DNA from: Mycobacterium marseillense
GTDB lineage: Bacteria; Actinomycetota; Actinomycetes; Mycobacteriales; Mycobacteriaceae
NCBI RefSeq assembly: GCF_010731675.1
Contig: NZ_AP022584.1
Span: 3,596,001 to 3,660,000 of the forward strand
DNA: 64,000 nucleotides
Direction of reading: 5' to 3'
Shown: in pieces, positions 8,983 to 18,161 of the stretch
Position numbering within the stretch: the stretch's first letter is position 1
Layout: every line of letters begins with the position of its first letter
Notes under the pieces: model-generated
What the model saw: the letters and a program-made list of their open reading frames with translations, nothing else
Database searches by the model: none
Told to the model about the DNA's origin: nothing
Position numbers and translations under genes: made by a program

Positions 8983-9273
8983 TCAGGAGCGAACGAGGCG
9001 AGCGATCGCGGCGGAGGCCTCGGTGAGCTTGGCGTCGGCCTCGGCGCCGCCCTCGGCCACGGCCCGGGTGACGCAGTGGCTCAGGTGCTCATCGAGCAAA
9101 TTCAGCGCGACCGACCGCAACGCGCTGTTGACGGCGCTGACCTGGGTCAGGACGTCGATGCAGTACTTGTCTTCCTCGATCATGCGGGCGATGCCCCGCA
9201 CCTGGCCCTCGATGCGCCGCAGCCGCTTGGCGTAATTGTCCTTCTGCTGCGAGTACCCGTGTTCGTCGGTCAT
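8983..9273 (-). CDS. ricR: Copper-sensing repressor RicR (CsoR family)
   Basis: This 96-residue, all-helical CsoR-family repressor has the Cu(I) ligand triad intact: C38 (KYCIDVL), H63 and C67 (EHLSHC). It lies in the conserved frame RLRRIEGQVRGIARMIEED. Cu(I) binding releases the protein from DNA. RicR of M. tuberculosis (Rv0190) controls mymT, lpqS and other copper genes. Here a 19-bp RicR palindrome lies 45 bp upstream of its own start and another lies in front of mymT 4 kb away. The sequence therefore shows both autoregulation and the metallothionein target. The start codon is the ATG at 9273, which gives the family length. ilvD runs divergently. Confidence 0.95.
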   Translation of the reverse strand: MTDEHGYSQQKDNYAKRLRRIEGQVRGIARMIEEDKYCIDVLTQVSAVNSALRSVALNLLDEHLSHCVTRAVAEGGAEADAKLTEASAAIARLVRS

Positions 9274-9318
9274 CGTCGTTTCACCCCTGCCGCTCCGTGT
9301 GGCCCGCCGATCCCAGCT

Positions 9319-9337
9319 TATACCCCATCGGGGTATT
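9319..9337. promoter_or_regulatory. RicR operator in the ricR-ilvD divergent region
   Basis: TATACCC-CATCG-GGGTATT, a 7+5+7 dyad with one imperfect base, matches the RicR/CsoR-type consensus. It lies 45 bp before ricR and 44 bp before ilvD. Repression of ricR is well supported by the family; an effect on ilvD is possible but unproven. Confidence 0.85.
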
Positions 9338-9381
9338 ACCCCGGCAACGGGCATCGCGACTGGCCAGCGCATACTTGAACG

Positions 9382-11094
9382 ATGCCCACCACCGATTCGG
9401 CTCGGACCGCCGACATCAAGCCGCGTAGTCGTGACGTCACCGACGGCCTGGAGAAGGCCGCCGCCCGTGGCATGCTGCGGGCCGTAGGCATGGGCGACGA
9501 GGACTTCGCCAAGCCGCAGATCGGGGTCGCGTCGTCCTGGAACGAGATCACGCCGTGCAACCTCTCCCTGGACCGGCTCGCCAAGGCGGTCAAGGAGGGG
9601 GTGTTCTCGGCCGGCGGGTACCCCCTCGAGTTCGGCACCATCTCGGTGTCCGACGGCATTTCGATGGGCCACGAGGGCATGCACTTCTCGCTGGTGTCGC
9701 GCGAGGTGATCGCCGACAGCGTCGAGACGGTGATGCAGGCCGAACGCCTCGACGGCTCGGTGCTGCTGGCCGGCTGCGACAAGTCGCTGCCCGGAATGCT
9801 GATGGCCGCCGCGCGGCTGGACCTGGCCTCGGTGTTCCTCTACGCGGGCTCGATCCTGCCCGGGGTCGCCAAGCTTTCCGACGGCAGCGAGCGCGAGGTC
9901 ACCATCATCGACGCGTTCGAGGCGGTGGGGGCGTGCGCCCGCGGGCTGATGCCGCGCGAGGACGTCGACGCCATCGAGCGGGCGATCTGTCCCGGCGAGG
10001 GCGCCTGTGGCGGCATGTACACGGCCAACACGATGGCCAGCGCGGCCGAGGCGCTCGGGATGTCGTTGCCAGGCAGCGCGGCGCCGCCGGCGACCGACCG
10101 CCGCCGCGACGGGTTCGCGCGGCGCAGCGGCGCGGCGGTCGTCGAACTGCTGCGGCGCGGGATCACCGCCCGCGACATCCTCACCAAGGAGGCGTTCGAG
10201 AACGCGATCGCGGTGGTGATGGCGTTCGGCGGTTCCACCAACGCGGTGCTGCATCTGCTGGCCATCGCCCACGAGGCCGACGTCGCGCTGACGCTCGACG
10301 ACTTCAGCCGGATCGGATCGAAGGTTCCGCATTTGGCTGATGTCAAGCCGTTCGGCCGCCACGTCATGTCTCACGTCGACCACATCGGCGGCGTGCCGGT
10401 GATGATGAAGGCCTTGCTGGATGCCGGCCTGCTGCACGGCGATTGCCTGACGGTGACCGGCGCGACCGTGGCCCAGAACCTGGCCGAGATCGCCCCGCCC
10501 GACCCGGACGGCAAGGTGCTGCGGGCCCTGAGCAATCCCATCCACCCCACCGGCGGCATCACCATCCTGCGCGGATCGCTGGCGCCCGAGGGCGCGGTGG
10601 TCAAGTCTGCCGGTTTCGATTCCGACGTGTTCGAGGGCACCGCAAGGGTTTTCGACGGCGAGCGGGCCGCGCTGGATGCGCTGGAGGACGGCACCATCAC
10701 CAAGGGTGACGCGGTCGTGATCCGCTACGAAGGCCCCAAGGGCGGGCCCGGCATGCGTGAAATGCTGGCCATCACGGGCGCAATCAAGGGCGCCGGCCTC
10801 GGCAAGGACGTGCTGTTGCTGACCGACGGCAGGTTCTCCGGCGGGACGACCGGCCTGTGCGTCGGGCACATCGCCCCGGAGGCGGTGGACGCCGGACCGA
10901 TCGCGTTTCTGCGCGACGGCGACCGTATTCGCCTGGACGTCGCGAACTGTGTCCTCGACGTGCTCACCGATCCCGCCGAATTCGACTCTCGGCGAACGGG
11001 GTTCACGCCGCCCGTGCCGCGCTACAAGACCGGCGTGCTGGCCAAGTACGTCAAGCTGGTCAGCTCGGCGGCGATCGGCGCAGTCTGCGGTTGA
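9382..11094 (+). CDS. ilvD: Dihydroxy-acid dehydratase
   Basis: IlvD/Edd-family enzyme of 570 residues that converts 2,3-dihydroxy-isovalerate (or -methylvalerate) to the 2-keto acid in valine, isoleucine and leucine synthesis. The three cysteines expected to hold the Fe-S cluster are present: C59 (NEITPCNLS), C132 (GCDKSLPGM) and C209 ([14 protein letters not shown]). The C-terminal active-site signature [14 protein letters not shown] is present too. Length matches actinobacterial IlvD (about 575). It starts 44 bp from a RicR operator shared with ricR. IlvD clusters are a known target of copper toxicity, so proximity to the copper sensor is interesting, though the pairing is ancestral in mycobacteria. 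Confidence 0.97.
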   Translation: MPTTDSARTADIKPRSRDVTDGLEKAAARGMLRAVGMGDEDFAKPQIGVASSWNEITPCNLSLDRLAKAVKEGVFSAGGYPLEFGTISVSDGISMGHEGMHFSLVSREVIADSVETVMQAERLDGSVLLAGCDKSLPGMLMAAARLDLASVFLYAGSILPGVAKLSDGSEREVTIIDAFEAVGACARGLMPREDVDAIERAICPGEGACGGMYTANTMASAAEALGMSLPGSAAPPATDRRRDGFARRSGAAVVELLRRGITARDILTKEAFENAIAVVMAFGGSTNAVLHLLAIAHEADVALTLDDFSRIGSKVPHLADVKPFGRHVMSHVDHIGGVPVMMKALLDAGLLHGDCLTVTGATVAQNLAEIAPPDPDGKVLRALSNPIHPTGGITILRGSLAPEGAVVKSAGFDSDVFEGTARVFDGERAALDALEDGTITKGDAVVIRYEGPKGGPGMREMLAITGAIKGAGLGKDVLLLTDGRFSGGTTGLCVGHIAPEAVDAGPIAFLRDGDRIRLDVANCVLDVLTDPAEFDSRRTGFTPPVPRYKTGVLAKYVKLVSSAAIGAVCG

Positions 11095-11159
11095 TCTCCG
11101 CCTGACCGGATCGCCCGGCCAGGCGGTCAATCGTCCTGCGACCTAACCGAATTCGGGGT

Positions 11160-11600
11160 CTACGCGTGGGTGCCCGTGGCGCGCGTGCGCATGCCGAAGT
11201 AGGTGGCGTTGAGACCCAAGAACGTCAACAACGCACCCGCGACGACATTCGACCAGGTCATGCCGGTGGTCAGCGCGACGTCCGGCAGGATCCACGTCGA
11301 CACGATGACCCACACGCCGAGCACCGGCAACGTCCACGTCATGCCGTGTGCGCGATCCAGCGTCGTCGCGAACCCGTACGCCAGGAACGCCACCGCGATC
11401 CCGACGATCAGGTCAGACGTGGCGAGCGACCTCGTCGCGCTGAATCCCACGATCCACGGCGACGTGGCCACATACAGACCCGTCAGCAGTGCGAGGCCGA
11501 AGGTGAAATGCGCACTCATCGACTCGGCCACGCGCTCGTAGCGGGCGCGTAGCGCCAACAAATCGGGGTGGTGATCGATTGATGAATGGACTGTACTCAT
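11160..11600 (-). CDS. Small SPW-repeat membrane protein (Rv0188 type)
   Basis: This 146-residue protein has four predicted membrane helices after a polar N-terminus of about 25 residues. Two copies of the SPW repeat are visible: ATSPWIVGFSATRSL in the first pair of helices, and the degenerate VSTWILPDVALTTG in the second. The function of SPW proteins is unknown. It corresponds to Rv0188, which is annotated as a transmembrane protein. A GAAAGGT ribosome-binding site precedes the ATG. The gene is divergent from a flavin oxygenase gene across 115 bp, in which CTGGAC and GTCCAG (11637-11642 and 11661-11666) form a small dyad. Confidence 0.85.
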   Translation of the reverse strand: MSTVHSSIDHHPDLLALRARYERVAESMSAHFTFGLALLTGLYVATSPWIVGFSATRSLATSDLIVGIAVAFLAYGFATTLDRAHGMTWTLPVLGVWVIVSTWILPDVALTTGMTWSNVVAGALLTFLGLNATYFGMRTRATGTHA

Positions 11601-11715
11601 TTTGTGACCTTTCTGTTATGCAGCAAGCCTTTTGAGCTGGACTGCACCCATCCATCTGTGGTCCAGATTACGCTCGATCGCGGCGGGGTTCGAGGGTCCG
11701 CGTAGCGTATTGAGG

Positions 11716-12699
11716 ATGGACGTCACGGACCGGTTGCGGCTCGATTGCCCCGTGGGGCAGGCCGGCATGGGCGGCGGGCTGGCGGGGGCGAGCCTGGCGG
11801 CCGCGGTCGCCGACGCTGGTGGGCTGGGCACGCTGGGCATCGACACGCCGCGGCGACTGCGCGCCTCGATCGACCGGGTGCGCGAACAAGCGCCGGGCCG
11901 TGCCGTTGCGGTAAACCTGTTGCTGCCCTTCGTGCATCGCCACCACGTCGCGGTGTGCGTCGACGCCCGGGTGGACGCTGTCGTGTTGGCGTTCGGCGAG
12001 AAGCGGGGCCTCGTCGAGCATCTGCGCGACGCCGGGATCTTCGTCTTCGTGATGGTGGGCACCGAGGCGCAGGCGGGTGCCGCGATCGCCTGCGGCGCCG
12101 ACGGTTTGATCGCTCAGGGGCGCGAGGCCGGCGGGCACCTCGTCGGGACCGTGCCAGCCCTCGATTTCCTGCCGCACGCCCTGAGCGCGGCCGGGGACCG
12201 TCCGGTATTCCTGGCCGGCGGCATCGCCACCGCCGCCGATACGCGCGCCGCGCTGGACGGCGGTGCCAGCGGCGTGATCGCGGGCACGCGATTCCTGTTG
12301 ACGCACGAGGCCAACGCGAGCCGCGAGTATCAGCGGCGAATCCTTCAGGCCGACAGGACGATCGAGACCAACCTGTTCGGCCTGAGCTGGCCGCTACGCC
12401 ACCGCGTCGTGCCCAACGCAGCCACGCGCCGGTGGTGCCGCCCCGACGGATGGGCCAAGGCGGTGCCGGCGGCGCTCAACGCGGCCAGTCGCCCGGTCTC
12501 GGCGCTGGGCTATTTCGACGCGGGTGCACTGATGCGCCTGCAGTCCCCGGCTCTTCCGTTCTTCACGCCCCTGGCGCCGGTGGCCGGTGTGCCCGATTCC
12601 CGGCTGGACAGCGTCGCCCTCTACGCCGGTGAAACCGCCCTGCGGATCGGCGAACTCACCTCCGCCGGGCAAGCGGTCGCCGACCTGTCGCCGCGCTGA
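11716..12699 (+). CDS. Nitronate monooxygenase-like FMN oxygenase
   Basis: This 327-residue TIM-barrel protein is of the 2-nitropropane dioxygenase / nitronate monooxygenase family. It uses FMN to oxidise alkyl nitronates or related compounds. The N-terminal glycine-rich strand (QAGMGGGLAGASLAAAVADAGGLGTLG) and the phosphate-binding segment VFLAGGIATAADTRAALDGGASGVIAGTRFL are both clear. So is the REAGGHLVGTVPALDF stretch, which in this family carries the catalytic histidine region. The start is the ATG at 11716; the open frame upstream lacks a ribosome-binding site and lies in the divergent promoter region. I do not recall this gene between Rv0188 and Rv0187 in M. tuberculosis. It ends 2 bp before the convergent methyltransferase stop. 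Confidence 0.83.
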   Translation: MDVTDRLRLDCPVGQAGMGGGLAGASLAAAVADAGGLGTLGIDTPRRLRASIDRVREQAPGRAVAVNLLLPFVHRHHVAVCVDARVDAVVLAFGEKRGLVEHLRDAGIFVFVMVGTEAQAGAAIACGADGLIAQGREAGGHLVGTVPALDFLPHALSAAGDRPVFLAGGIATAADTRAALDGGASGVIAGTRFLLTHEANASREYQRRILQADRTIETNLFGLSWPLRHRVVPNAATRRWCRPDGWAKAVPAALNAASRPVSALGYFDAGALMRLQSPALPFFTPLAPVAGVPDSRLDSVALYAGETALRIGELTSAGQAVADLSPR

Positions 12700-12701
12700 G
12701 G

Positions 12702-13358
12702 CTACTGCACCAGAGCCAAGGCGAAGCCGTCCCAGTGCTTGGCCCCCACCGTCTGGATCACCGCCGTGTCCAGGCGCGGGTGCTCCCCCATCGCCTGCAG
12801 CGTCTTTCGGGTCGCCACCACCCGGGCATCGTCGGAGTCCGGCCGCAGGATCTGTCCGTCGCGAATCACGTTGTCCACCACGACGACTGCGCCGGGACGG
12901 GCCAGTCGAACGGCCCACTCCAGGTACGCAAGGTTGTTCTCCTTGTCGGCGTCGATGAAGATCAGATCGAAGGGGCCGGTGACCGTCGGCAGCGTATCCA
13001 GCGCTGCGCCGACGATCACCTCGACCCGCTCGGCGACGCCGGCGCGCTCCAGGTTGCCGCGCGCCACTTCGGCGTGCTTCGGCGCGTATTCCAGCGTCAC
13101 CACCCGGCCCTGCGGCCCGGCGCCGCGCGCCAGCCAGATCGTGCTGAAACCGCCCAGGGTGCCGATCTCGAGGATGCGCCGCGCGCCGGTGGCGCCCGCG
13201 AGCAGGCTCAGGAACTTTCCTTGCTGCACCGAGACCGCGATCGGCGGTAGCCCGGCCGCGTTGCTGGCCTCGAGCGCGGCGGTCAATGCCGGGTCGTCGC
13301 CGACCACTGTGCTGTCCAGGAAGGCGTCGACGTCGTGGGGGGTTGGTTTTTCGCTCAT
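12702..13358 (-). CDS. SAM-dependent O-methyltransferase, class I CCoAMT-like (Rv0187 type)
   Basis: This 218-residue enzyme is of the caffeoyl-CoA O-methyltransferase / COMT-like family. The SAM site is visible as ILEIGTLGGFSTIWLARG (about residues 62-79). The metal and substrate region follows as FIDADKENNLAYLEWAVRLARPGAVVVVDNVIRDG, whose acidic residues bind the divalent cation in this family. Substrates are probably catechol-type, and the physiological role is not known. The ATG at 13358 gives the length recalled for Rv0187 (220). The longer frame upstream runs through the RicR operator and mymT promoter and is not used. It is divergent from mymT. Confidence 0.9.
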   Translation of the reverse strand: MSEKPTPHDVDAFLDSTVVGDDPALTAALEASNAAGLPPIAVSVQQGKFLSLLAGATGARRILEIGTLGGFSTIWLARGAGPQGRVVTLEYAPKHAEVARGNLERAGVAERVEVIVGAALDTLPTVTGPFDLIFIDADKENNLAYLEWAVRLARPGAVVVVDNVIRDGQILRPDSDDARVVATRKTLQAMGEHPRLDTAVIQTVGAKHWDGFALALVQ

Positions 13359-13425
13359 GACGTCAACGCTAGCCGCGCGCGATCGGCCCACGCGCGCGCC
13401 ACCGAACCCGTCGCGAGTGTTTACG

Positions 13426-13444
13426 TATACCCATGGGGGGTATA
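13426..13444. promoter_or_regulatory. RicR operator of mymT
   Basis: Perfect 19-bp dyad TATACCC-ATGGG-GGGTATA, 61 bp upstream of the mymT ATG and 67 bp from the divergent methyltransferase start. The right arm runs into TATATA, a probable -10 box for mymT, so repressor binding would block the promoter. It matches the operator in front of ricR. Confidence 0.9.
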
Positions 13445-13505
13445 TAGTGAGGGTGCGGCCGAACCGCGCCGCATGAGTCACACCACAAGAAGAGGGTGAG
13501 TCAAA

Positions 13506-13652
13506 ATGGCAACTTACGAAGCCGGAACCCTGTTGACGTGCGGTCACGAAGGCTGCGGCTGCCGTGTCCGCATCGAGGTTCCCTGCCACTGCTCGGGTGC
13601 GGGTGAGGGGTACCGCTGCACGTGCGGCGATGCGCTGACCCCCGTCGAGTAA
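13506..13652 (+). CDS. mymT: Copper metallothionein MymT
   Basis: This 48-residue protein has seven cysteines at positions 12, 17, 19, 27, 29, 38 and 40, in C-x4-C-x-C, C-x-C and C-x-C groups. They lie in the sequence frame known for MymT ([15 protein letters not shown], then YRCTCGD). MymT binds several Cu(I) ions and protects mycobacteria from copper. An in-frame TGA nine bases before the ATG fixes the start, giving a slightly shorter N-terminus than the 53-residue M. tuberculosis protein. AGAAGAGGG is the ribosome-binding site. The RicR operator 61 bp upstream makes it copper-inducible. Confidence 0.95.
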   Translation: MATYEAGTLLTCGHEGCGCRVRIEVPCHCSGAGEGYRCTCGDALTPVE

Positions 13653-13693
13653 CGCGTCGGGCCGGTCGTGCGTTCGGCGTCAACCGGTGCGAG

Positions 13694-15811
13694 TCATCGC
13701 CCGAACGTACGGCCGGTCAGCTCGACCGCGGCCGCCAGCCGCATGGCCGACGCCGAAATGCCCACGGCCGCCGCGTAATCGCCGGGCTCGATCCGCCAGC
13801 TTCCGACACTGCTGTCGTAGCGGGCGAGCAGGCGCGGATCGGCCTCGATCCTCACCCGGCGGGTGGCGCCCGGTTCGAGCTCGACCCGCTCGAATCCCAG
13901 TAACCGCAGGCACGGTCCGCCGGGTGCTGCCGTCACATACAGCTGCGGCACGTCGGCCCCGGCGCGATCGCCGACATTGACGACGCTGAAACTCGCGGTG
14001 ATGGTGTCTCCGCCGGTGAGCACCAGGTCGCGGTAGTCAAACCTGGTGTAGGACAAGCCATGACCGAAGGCAAACATCGGGACGTGGCCATTGCCCGCAT
14101 ACCAGCGATAGCCGACATCGGCGCCCTCGGAGTACTCGATCGTGCTGGCCGTCCCCCATGGCGCGCCGGCGCCGGGCAGCCGCGGGCGCGGCGTCTGGTC
14201 CAGATCGACCGGAAAGGTGATCGGAAGCCGGCCCGACGGATTCACCCGCCCGGTGAGGATCCCTACGATCGCGCGGGCGCCGGCCTGGCCCGGATACCAT
14301 GCCTGCACGACGGCGTTCACCGCAGCACGCCACGGCATGCTCACCGGATTGCCGGTCTCGAGGACCACCACGGTGTTGGGGTTGGCTGCCGCCACGGCCA
14401 TGATCATCTCGTCCTGCCCCCACGGCAGCGACAGGTCGGCGAGGTCGTAACCTTCCCCCTCCGCACGCACCGCGAACACGATCGCGACGTCGGCGAGCTG
14501 CGCCGCGCGCGCCGCCTCGGCGGGGCTGACGCCGGGATCGAACTCAATCTGGGTCTGCGGCAATTGGTTTCGCAATTCTTGCAGCGGAGACGACGGTAGC
14601 AGGTACAGGTTGCGCAGCCCGGCCTCCAGTCCCGAGCCGCCGATCGGGACCACGCCCGCATAGCCACCGTGGGGGACGACGGTGCTCGAACCGTAACCGG
14701 CCGGCACGCCCAGGTGCGCGTACCCGCCGATGACGGCGATGCGTTGGCCCGGCTCGGGCGCCAACGGGAGCGCTCCGCGGTTGGTCAACAACACGGCGCC
14801 TTGGCGAGCTATGCGCAGCGCAATCTCGTTGTGCGCGGCCATATCCGGTTCCGGCGGCGCGGCGGCGGCGTCGATACCGACGGCGAACATGGACCGCAGG
14901 ATCCGTCGGACCATGTCCGACAGCCGCTCCCGGGGCAGCCTGCCCTCGGCGTACGCGTCGCGCAGCGGCGCACCGAAGGTCTCGGCCTGCCACAGCAGCG
15001 CGTCGATCTGGGCCCCGCATTCTTGGTCGAGACCGGCCAGCGCGCATTCCCAGCCGGGGGTGGCGCCCCAGTCGGACATGACCCAACCGCGATACGCCCA
15101 GGCGCCCTTGAGGACCTCGTTGATCAGGACGGCGTTCGCCGCGGCGTAGACGCCGTTGACCTTGTTGTACGCGGTCATCACGGCGCCGGGTTGCGCCCGC
15201 TCGATCGCGATCTCGAAGGCCAGCAGGTCGGATTCGCGGTGCGCGTCGGGATCGATGACCGCGTCCAGGAAGTGCCGATTGGACTCGTTGCAGTTCAGCG
15301 AGTAGTGCTTGACCGTCGAGATGACGCCGTGGCGCTGAATGCCGTCGATCGACTCCGCGATCATCGTGGCGGTCAAAAGCGGGTCCTCGGACAGGTATTC
15401 GAAGTTGCGGCCGTTGCGCGGGTCGCGCGCGAGATTCATCGCCCCGGCGAGCTGCACGTTGAATCCGCGGCTGCGCGCTTCTGAACCGATCACTTCGCCG
15501 GCGGACCGGGCCAGCGCCGGATCGAAGCCGGCGGCCAGTGCCAGGCCGGCCGGCAGCGCGGTGGCCGTGTCGCCCGGGCGGTAGCCGGGGTTGGTGACGC
15601 CCAGGCCCGCGTCGCTCATCCGCAGGGGCGGCACCCCGAGGCGGGGTACCCCGGGCACGTACCCCGCGCTCATCGGTGTGTCCGCCGGGATGCGCTCGTC
15701 GCGTACCGGCCACAGGTCACCGGCCCCCATCACCGAGACCAGCAGCGAGAACCGCTCGTCGTCGGTCATCTGGGCTTCGATCTCGCGCGCCCTCTCGTCA
15801 GGATCGCTCAC
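13694..15811 (-). CDS. bglS: GH3 beta-glucosidase (Rv0186 type)
   Basis: Glycoside hydrolase family 3 enzyme of 705 residues. The N-terminal barrel (about 40-330) contains VKHYSLNCNESNRHF and MSDWGATPG, whose Asp is the expected nucleophile. The GH3 C-terminal alpha/beta domain starts near GAVLLTNRGALPL. A fibronectin-III-like domain with ASFSVVNVGDRAGADVPQLYV ends the protein. No signal peptide is seen. The start is the GTG at 15811, whose GTGA overlaps the stop of the upstream metallohydrolase gene and is preceded by AAAGAGGG; the longer frame would run into that gene. It is the third gene of a three-gene unit beginning at 17066. Confidence 0.92.
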   Translation of the reverse strand: MSDPDERAREIEAQMTDDERFSLLVSVMGAGDLWPVRDERIPADTPMSAGYVPGVPRLGVPPLRMSDAGLGVTNPGYRPGDTATALPAGLALAAGFDPALARSAGEVIGSEARSRGFNVQLAGAMNLARDPRNGRNFEYLSEDPLLTATMIAESIDGIQRHGVISTVKHYSLNCNESNRHFLDAVIDPDAHRESDLLAFEIAIERAQPGAVMTAYNKVNGVYAAANAVLINEVLKGAWAYRGWVMSDWGATPGWECALAGLDQECGAQIDALLWQAETFGAPLRDAYAEGRLPRERLSDMVRRILRSMFAVGIDAAAAPPEPDMAAHNEIALRIARQGAVLLTNRGALPLAPEPGQRIAVIGGYAHLGVPAGYGSSTVVPHGGYAGVVPIGGSGLEAGLRNLYLLPSSPLQELRNQLPQTQIEFDPGVSPAEAARAAQLADVAIVFAVRAEGEGYDLADLSLPWGQDEMIMAVAAANPNTVVVLETGNPVSMPWRAAVNAVVQAWYPGQAGARAIVGILTGRVNPSGRLPITFPVDLDQTPRPRLPGAGAPWGTASTIEYSEGADVGYRWYAGNGHVPMFAFGHGLSYTRFDYRDLVLTGGDTITASFSVVNVGDRAGADVPQLYVTAAPGGPCLRLLGFERVELEPGATRRVRIEADPRLLARYDSSVGSWRIEPGDYAAAVGISASAMRLAAAVELTGRTFGR

Positions 15812-16320
15812 CGCACACCCTCTTTGGCGTAGACGACGCGCAGCACATGCCCCACTTCGGGTCCCATCACCAGCTCCGACAACTCGCAGATCGTCGCGAC
15901 GAACTCGGGGCCGTGCGCCGGCTCGGCCTGGCACAAATGATGCGCCACTTCGTGCAGCATCACCAGCTCACGCAGCGCCCAGTCGGCGGTGTCACGGTCC
16001 GGGACCGCGATAACGCCCGTGCCGTCGTGGTTTTCGTAGTGCGCGGCGGTGGCGGCCCGCCGCGGCCGGACCCGCAGCGGTGCCACGCCCGGCCACCGCT
16101 GACGCACCGCGGGCAGCGCCAGCACGTCGTCCACGTAGCGCTGGGCGGAGGCCACCGAACCGAATCGTCCCTCGGGTGGCAGCGTCAACTGGGTGCCGAA
16201 GAAATCCACGGCGGGCGACCCGTGCTCGGTGGCACGGTCGAACAGCGTGCGGACGAATTCCTCGGCCGCATAAACCCTGGAGCGTTGAGAATCCCGCCGG
16301 CGGGAGTTCCCGGGACTCAC
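15808..16320 (-). CDS. Putative zinc metallohydrolase, HExxH protein (Rv0185, TIGR04338 type)
   Basis: This 170-residue protein has a zinc-binding helix LHEVAHHL (HExxH, about residues 121-128) followed by AHGPEFVATICEL, whose histidine can supply a third ligand. This is the arrangement of the mycobacterial TIGR04338 metallohydrolase family. No signal peptide is seen and the substrate is unknown. The start is a GTG at 16320 forming GTGA with the stop of the DUF2786 gene upstream, and its stop overlaps the bglS GTG. The three genes are therefore translationally coupled. It corresponds to Rv0185. Confidence 0.83.
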   Translation of the reverse strand: MSPGNSRRRDSQRSRVYAAEEFVRTLFDRATEHGSPAVDFFGTQLTLPPEGRFGSVASAQRYVDDVLALPAVRQRWPGVAPLRVRPRRAATAAHYENHDGTGVIAVPDRDTADWALRELVMLHEVAHHLCQAEPAHGPEFVATICELSELVMGPEVGHVLRVVYAKEGVR

Positions 16321-17066
16321 CCGCTCAGCGCGCTCCGCGCCCCGGGGAGTTCCGGGCTGTTGCCGAGCCGCGCTCGCTTCCCGGCCCGGTCGCCCGCGCG
16401 CCGCGCGGCCGAGGAATACCCGGCCGAGGCTCGACTGGCCTGCCAGGTGCCGCGCGCCTTGGACGCACCGCGGTAGTAGTCCACGAGCTCAACCTCCTTG
16501 TCCCGCAGGGCGATAGCGGTGCCCGGTGCACGCCGCCGGTCCTTGGTGGCTTCCTGCCGCGCTTCGTCGCGGGCCTCGGCCAGCCGGTGGCCGACGCGCG
16601 CCCCGAAGGCCAGTTGAAAGTTGAGTCGGGCGGTGATCGTCGGTGTCGGACGATGCGCACCCGAGGCGAGATAGGCGTCCGACGCGCGCACCATTTGCAC
16701 GACCAGGCTGGCGTACAGGGCGTGGCTGGCGTCGATGTCCTCGGCGAACCCGTAGGCGTAGACGAACGTCGAGTTCGATGCGACGTCGCATCGAACGTCG
16801 TTGGCCGCGGCGATCAGCACGAAGAGCTGAACATACGTCCGTAACCCCTTGGTGCCCGCCGCGCCGATGGTGATGGTGCGCTGCGTCGGGGCCTCCGCGG
16901 CCGAACGCTGCGCCGAATGGGAGCGCGCCACCGCGAGGTCGATGGACGCGGCCGTCGCCAGCCGCTGCGCCGCCGACATGAACGCGTCCGCTTCGTGGGA
17001 GTTGTCGGTGCCTTCGGCCTGACGCAGTAGCGCGGCGATGCGCGCCAGCATCTTGTCGTCAGTCAT
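16317..17066 (-). CDS. DUF2786-domain protein (Rv0184 type)
   Basis: This 249-residue protein begins with the DUF2786 motif KMLARIAALLRQAEGTDNSHEADAFMSAAQRLATAASIDL. Proteins with this domain often pair with a metallopeptidase-like partner, here the next gene; biochemical function is unknown. Residues 70-190 are a mixed alpha/beta domain, and the C-terminus is a basic, Ala/Arg-rich tail. The ATG at 17066 lies inside the first unit of a 53-bp tandem repeat, and that unit also supplies the GAGGAGG ribosome-binding site. The repeat therefore decides how translation starts. Confidence 0.85.
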   Translation of the reverse strand: MTDDKMLARIAALLRQAEGTDNSHEADAFMSAAQRLATAASIDLAVARSHSAQRSAAEAPTQRTITIGAAGTKGLRTYVQLFVLIAAANDVRCDVASNSTFVYAYGFAEDIDASHALYASLVVQMVRASDAYLASGAHRPTPTITARLNFQLAFGARVGHRLAEARDEARQEATKDRRRAPGTAIALRDKEVELVDYYRGASKARGTWQASRASAGYSSAARRAGDRAGKRARLGNSPELPGARSALSG

Positions 17067-17212
17067 CGGCGCCGTTCCTCCTCATCGCTGCGTTCTGCAT
17101 CGTCACCGGCGCGAGTCATCGGCGCCGTTCCTCCTCATCGCTGCGTTCTGCATCGTCACCGGCGCGAGTCATCGGCGCCGTTCCTCCTCATCGCTGCGCT
17201 CTGCATCGTCAC
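17062..17212 (-). repeat. MIRU-like 53-bp tandem repeat, about 2.85 copies
   Basis: Units begin at 17062, 17115 and 17168, exactly 53 bp apart, and are identical except for one C/T change; the third unit stops after about 45 bp. Read on the minus strand, each unit carries an AGGAGG ribosome-binding site, a GCGCCGATGA start/stop junction and a GACGATGCAGA segment. These are features of mycobacterial interspersed repetitive units such as that between senX3 and regX3. The unit nearest the gene provides the start of the DUF2786 gene. Copy number is likely to vary between strains. Confidence 0.85.
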
Positions 17213-17247
17213 AGCGCCAAACTACGGGAGCGGTCCGACACGCTCGC

Positions 17248-18090
<843 letters not shown>

Positions 18091-18161
18091 CTAGTCATCA
18101 CGTGGCAGCGTAATGGCTGGGATCGGGACCGGGTTTGCGGACACTGCGTAGGCTCATGCGG

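Noticed and set aside
8983..11130. 715-codon minus-strand frame antisense to ilvD
   Set aside because: It is a shadow of the high-GC plus-strand ilvD. Only its last 96 codons, which are RicR, carry a recognisable protein with its own start and ribosome-binding site.
11637..11666. CTGGAC-N18-GTCCAG dyad in the SPW / flavin oxygenase gap
   Set aside because: Only 6-bp arms with an 18-base spacer; expected by chance at this GC content.
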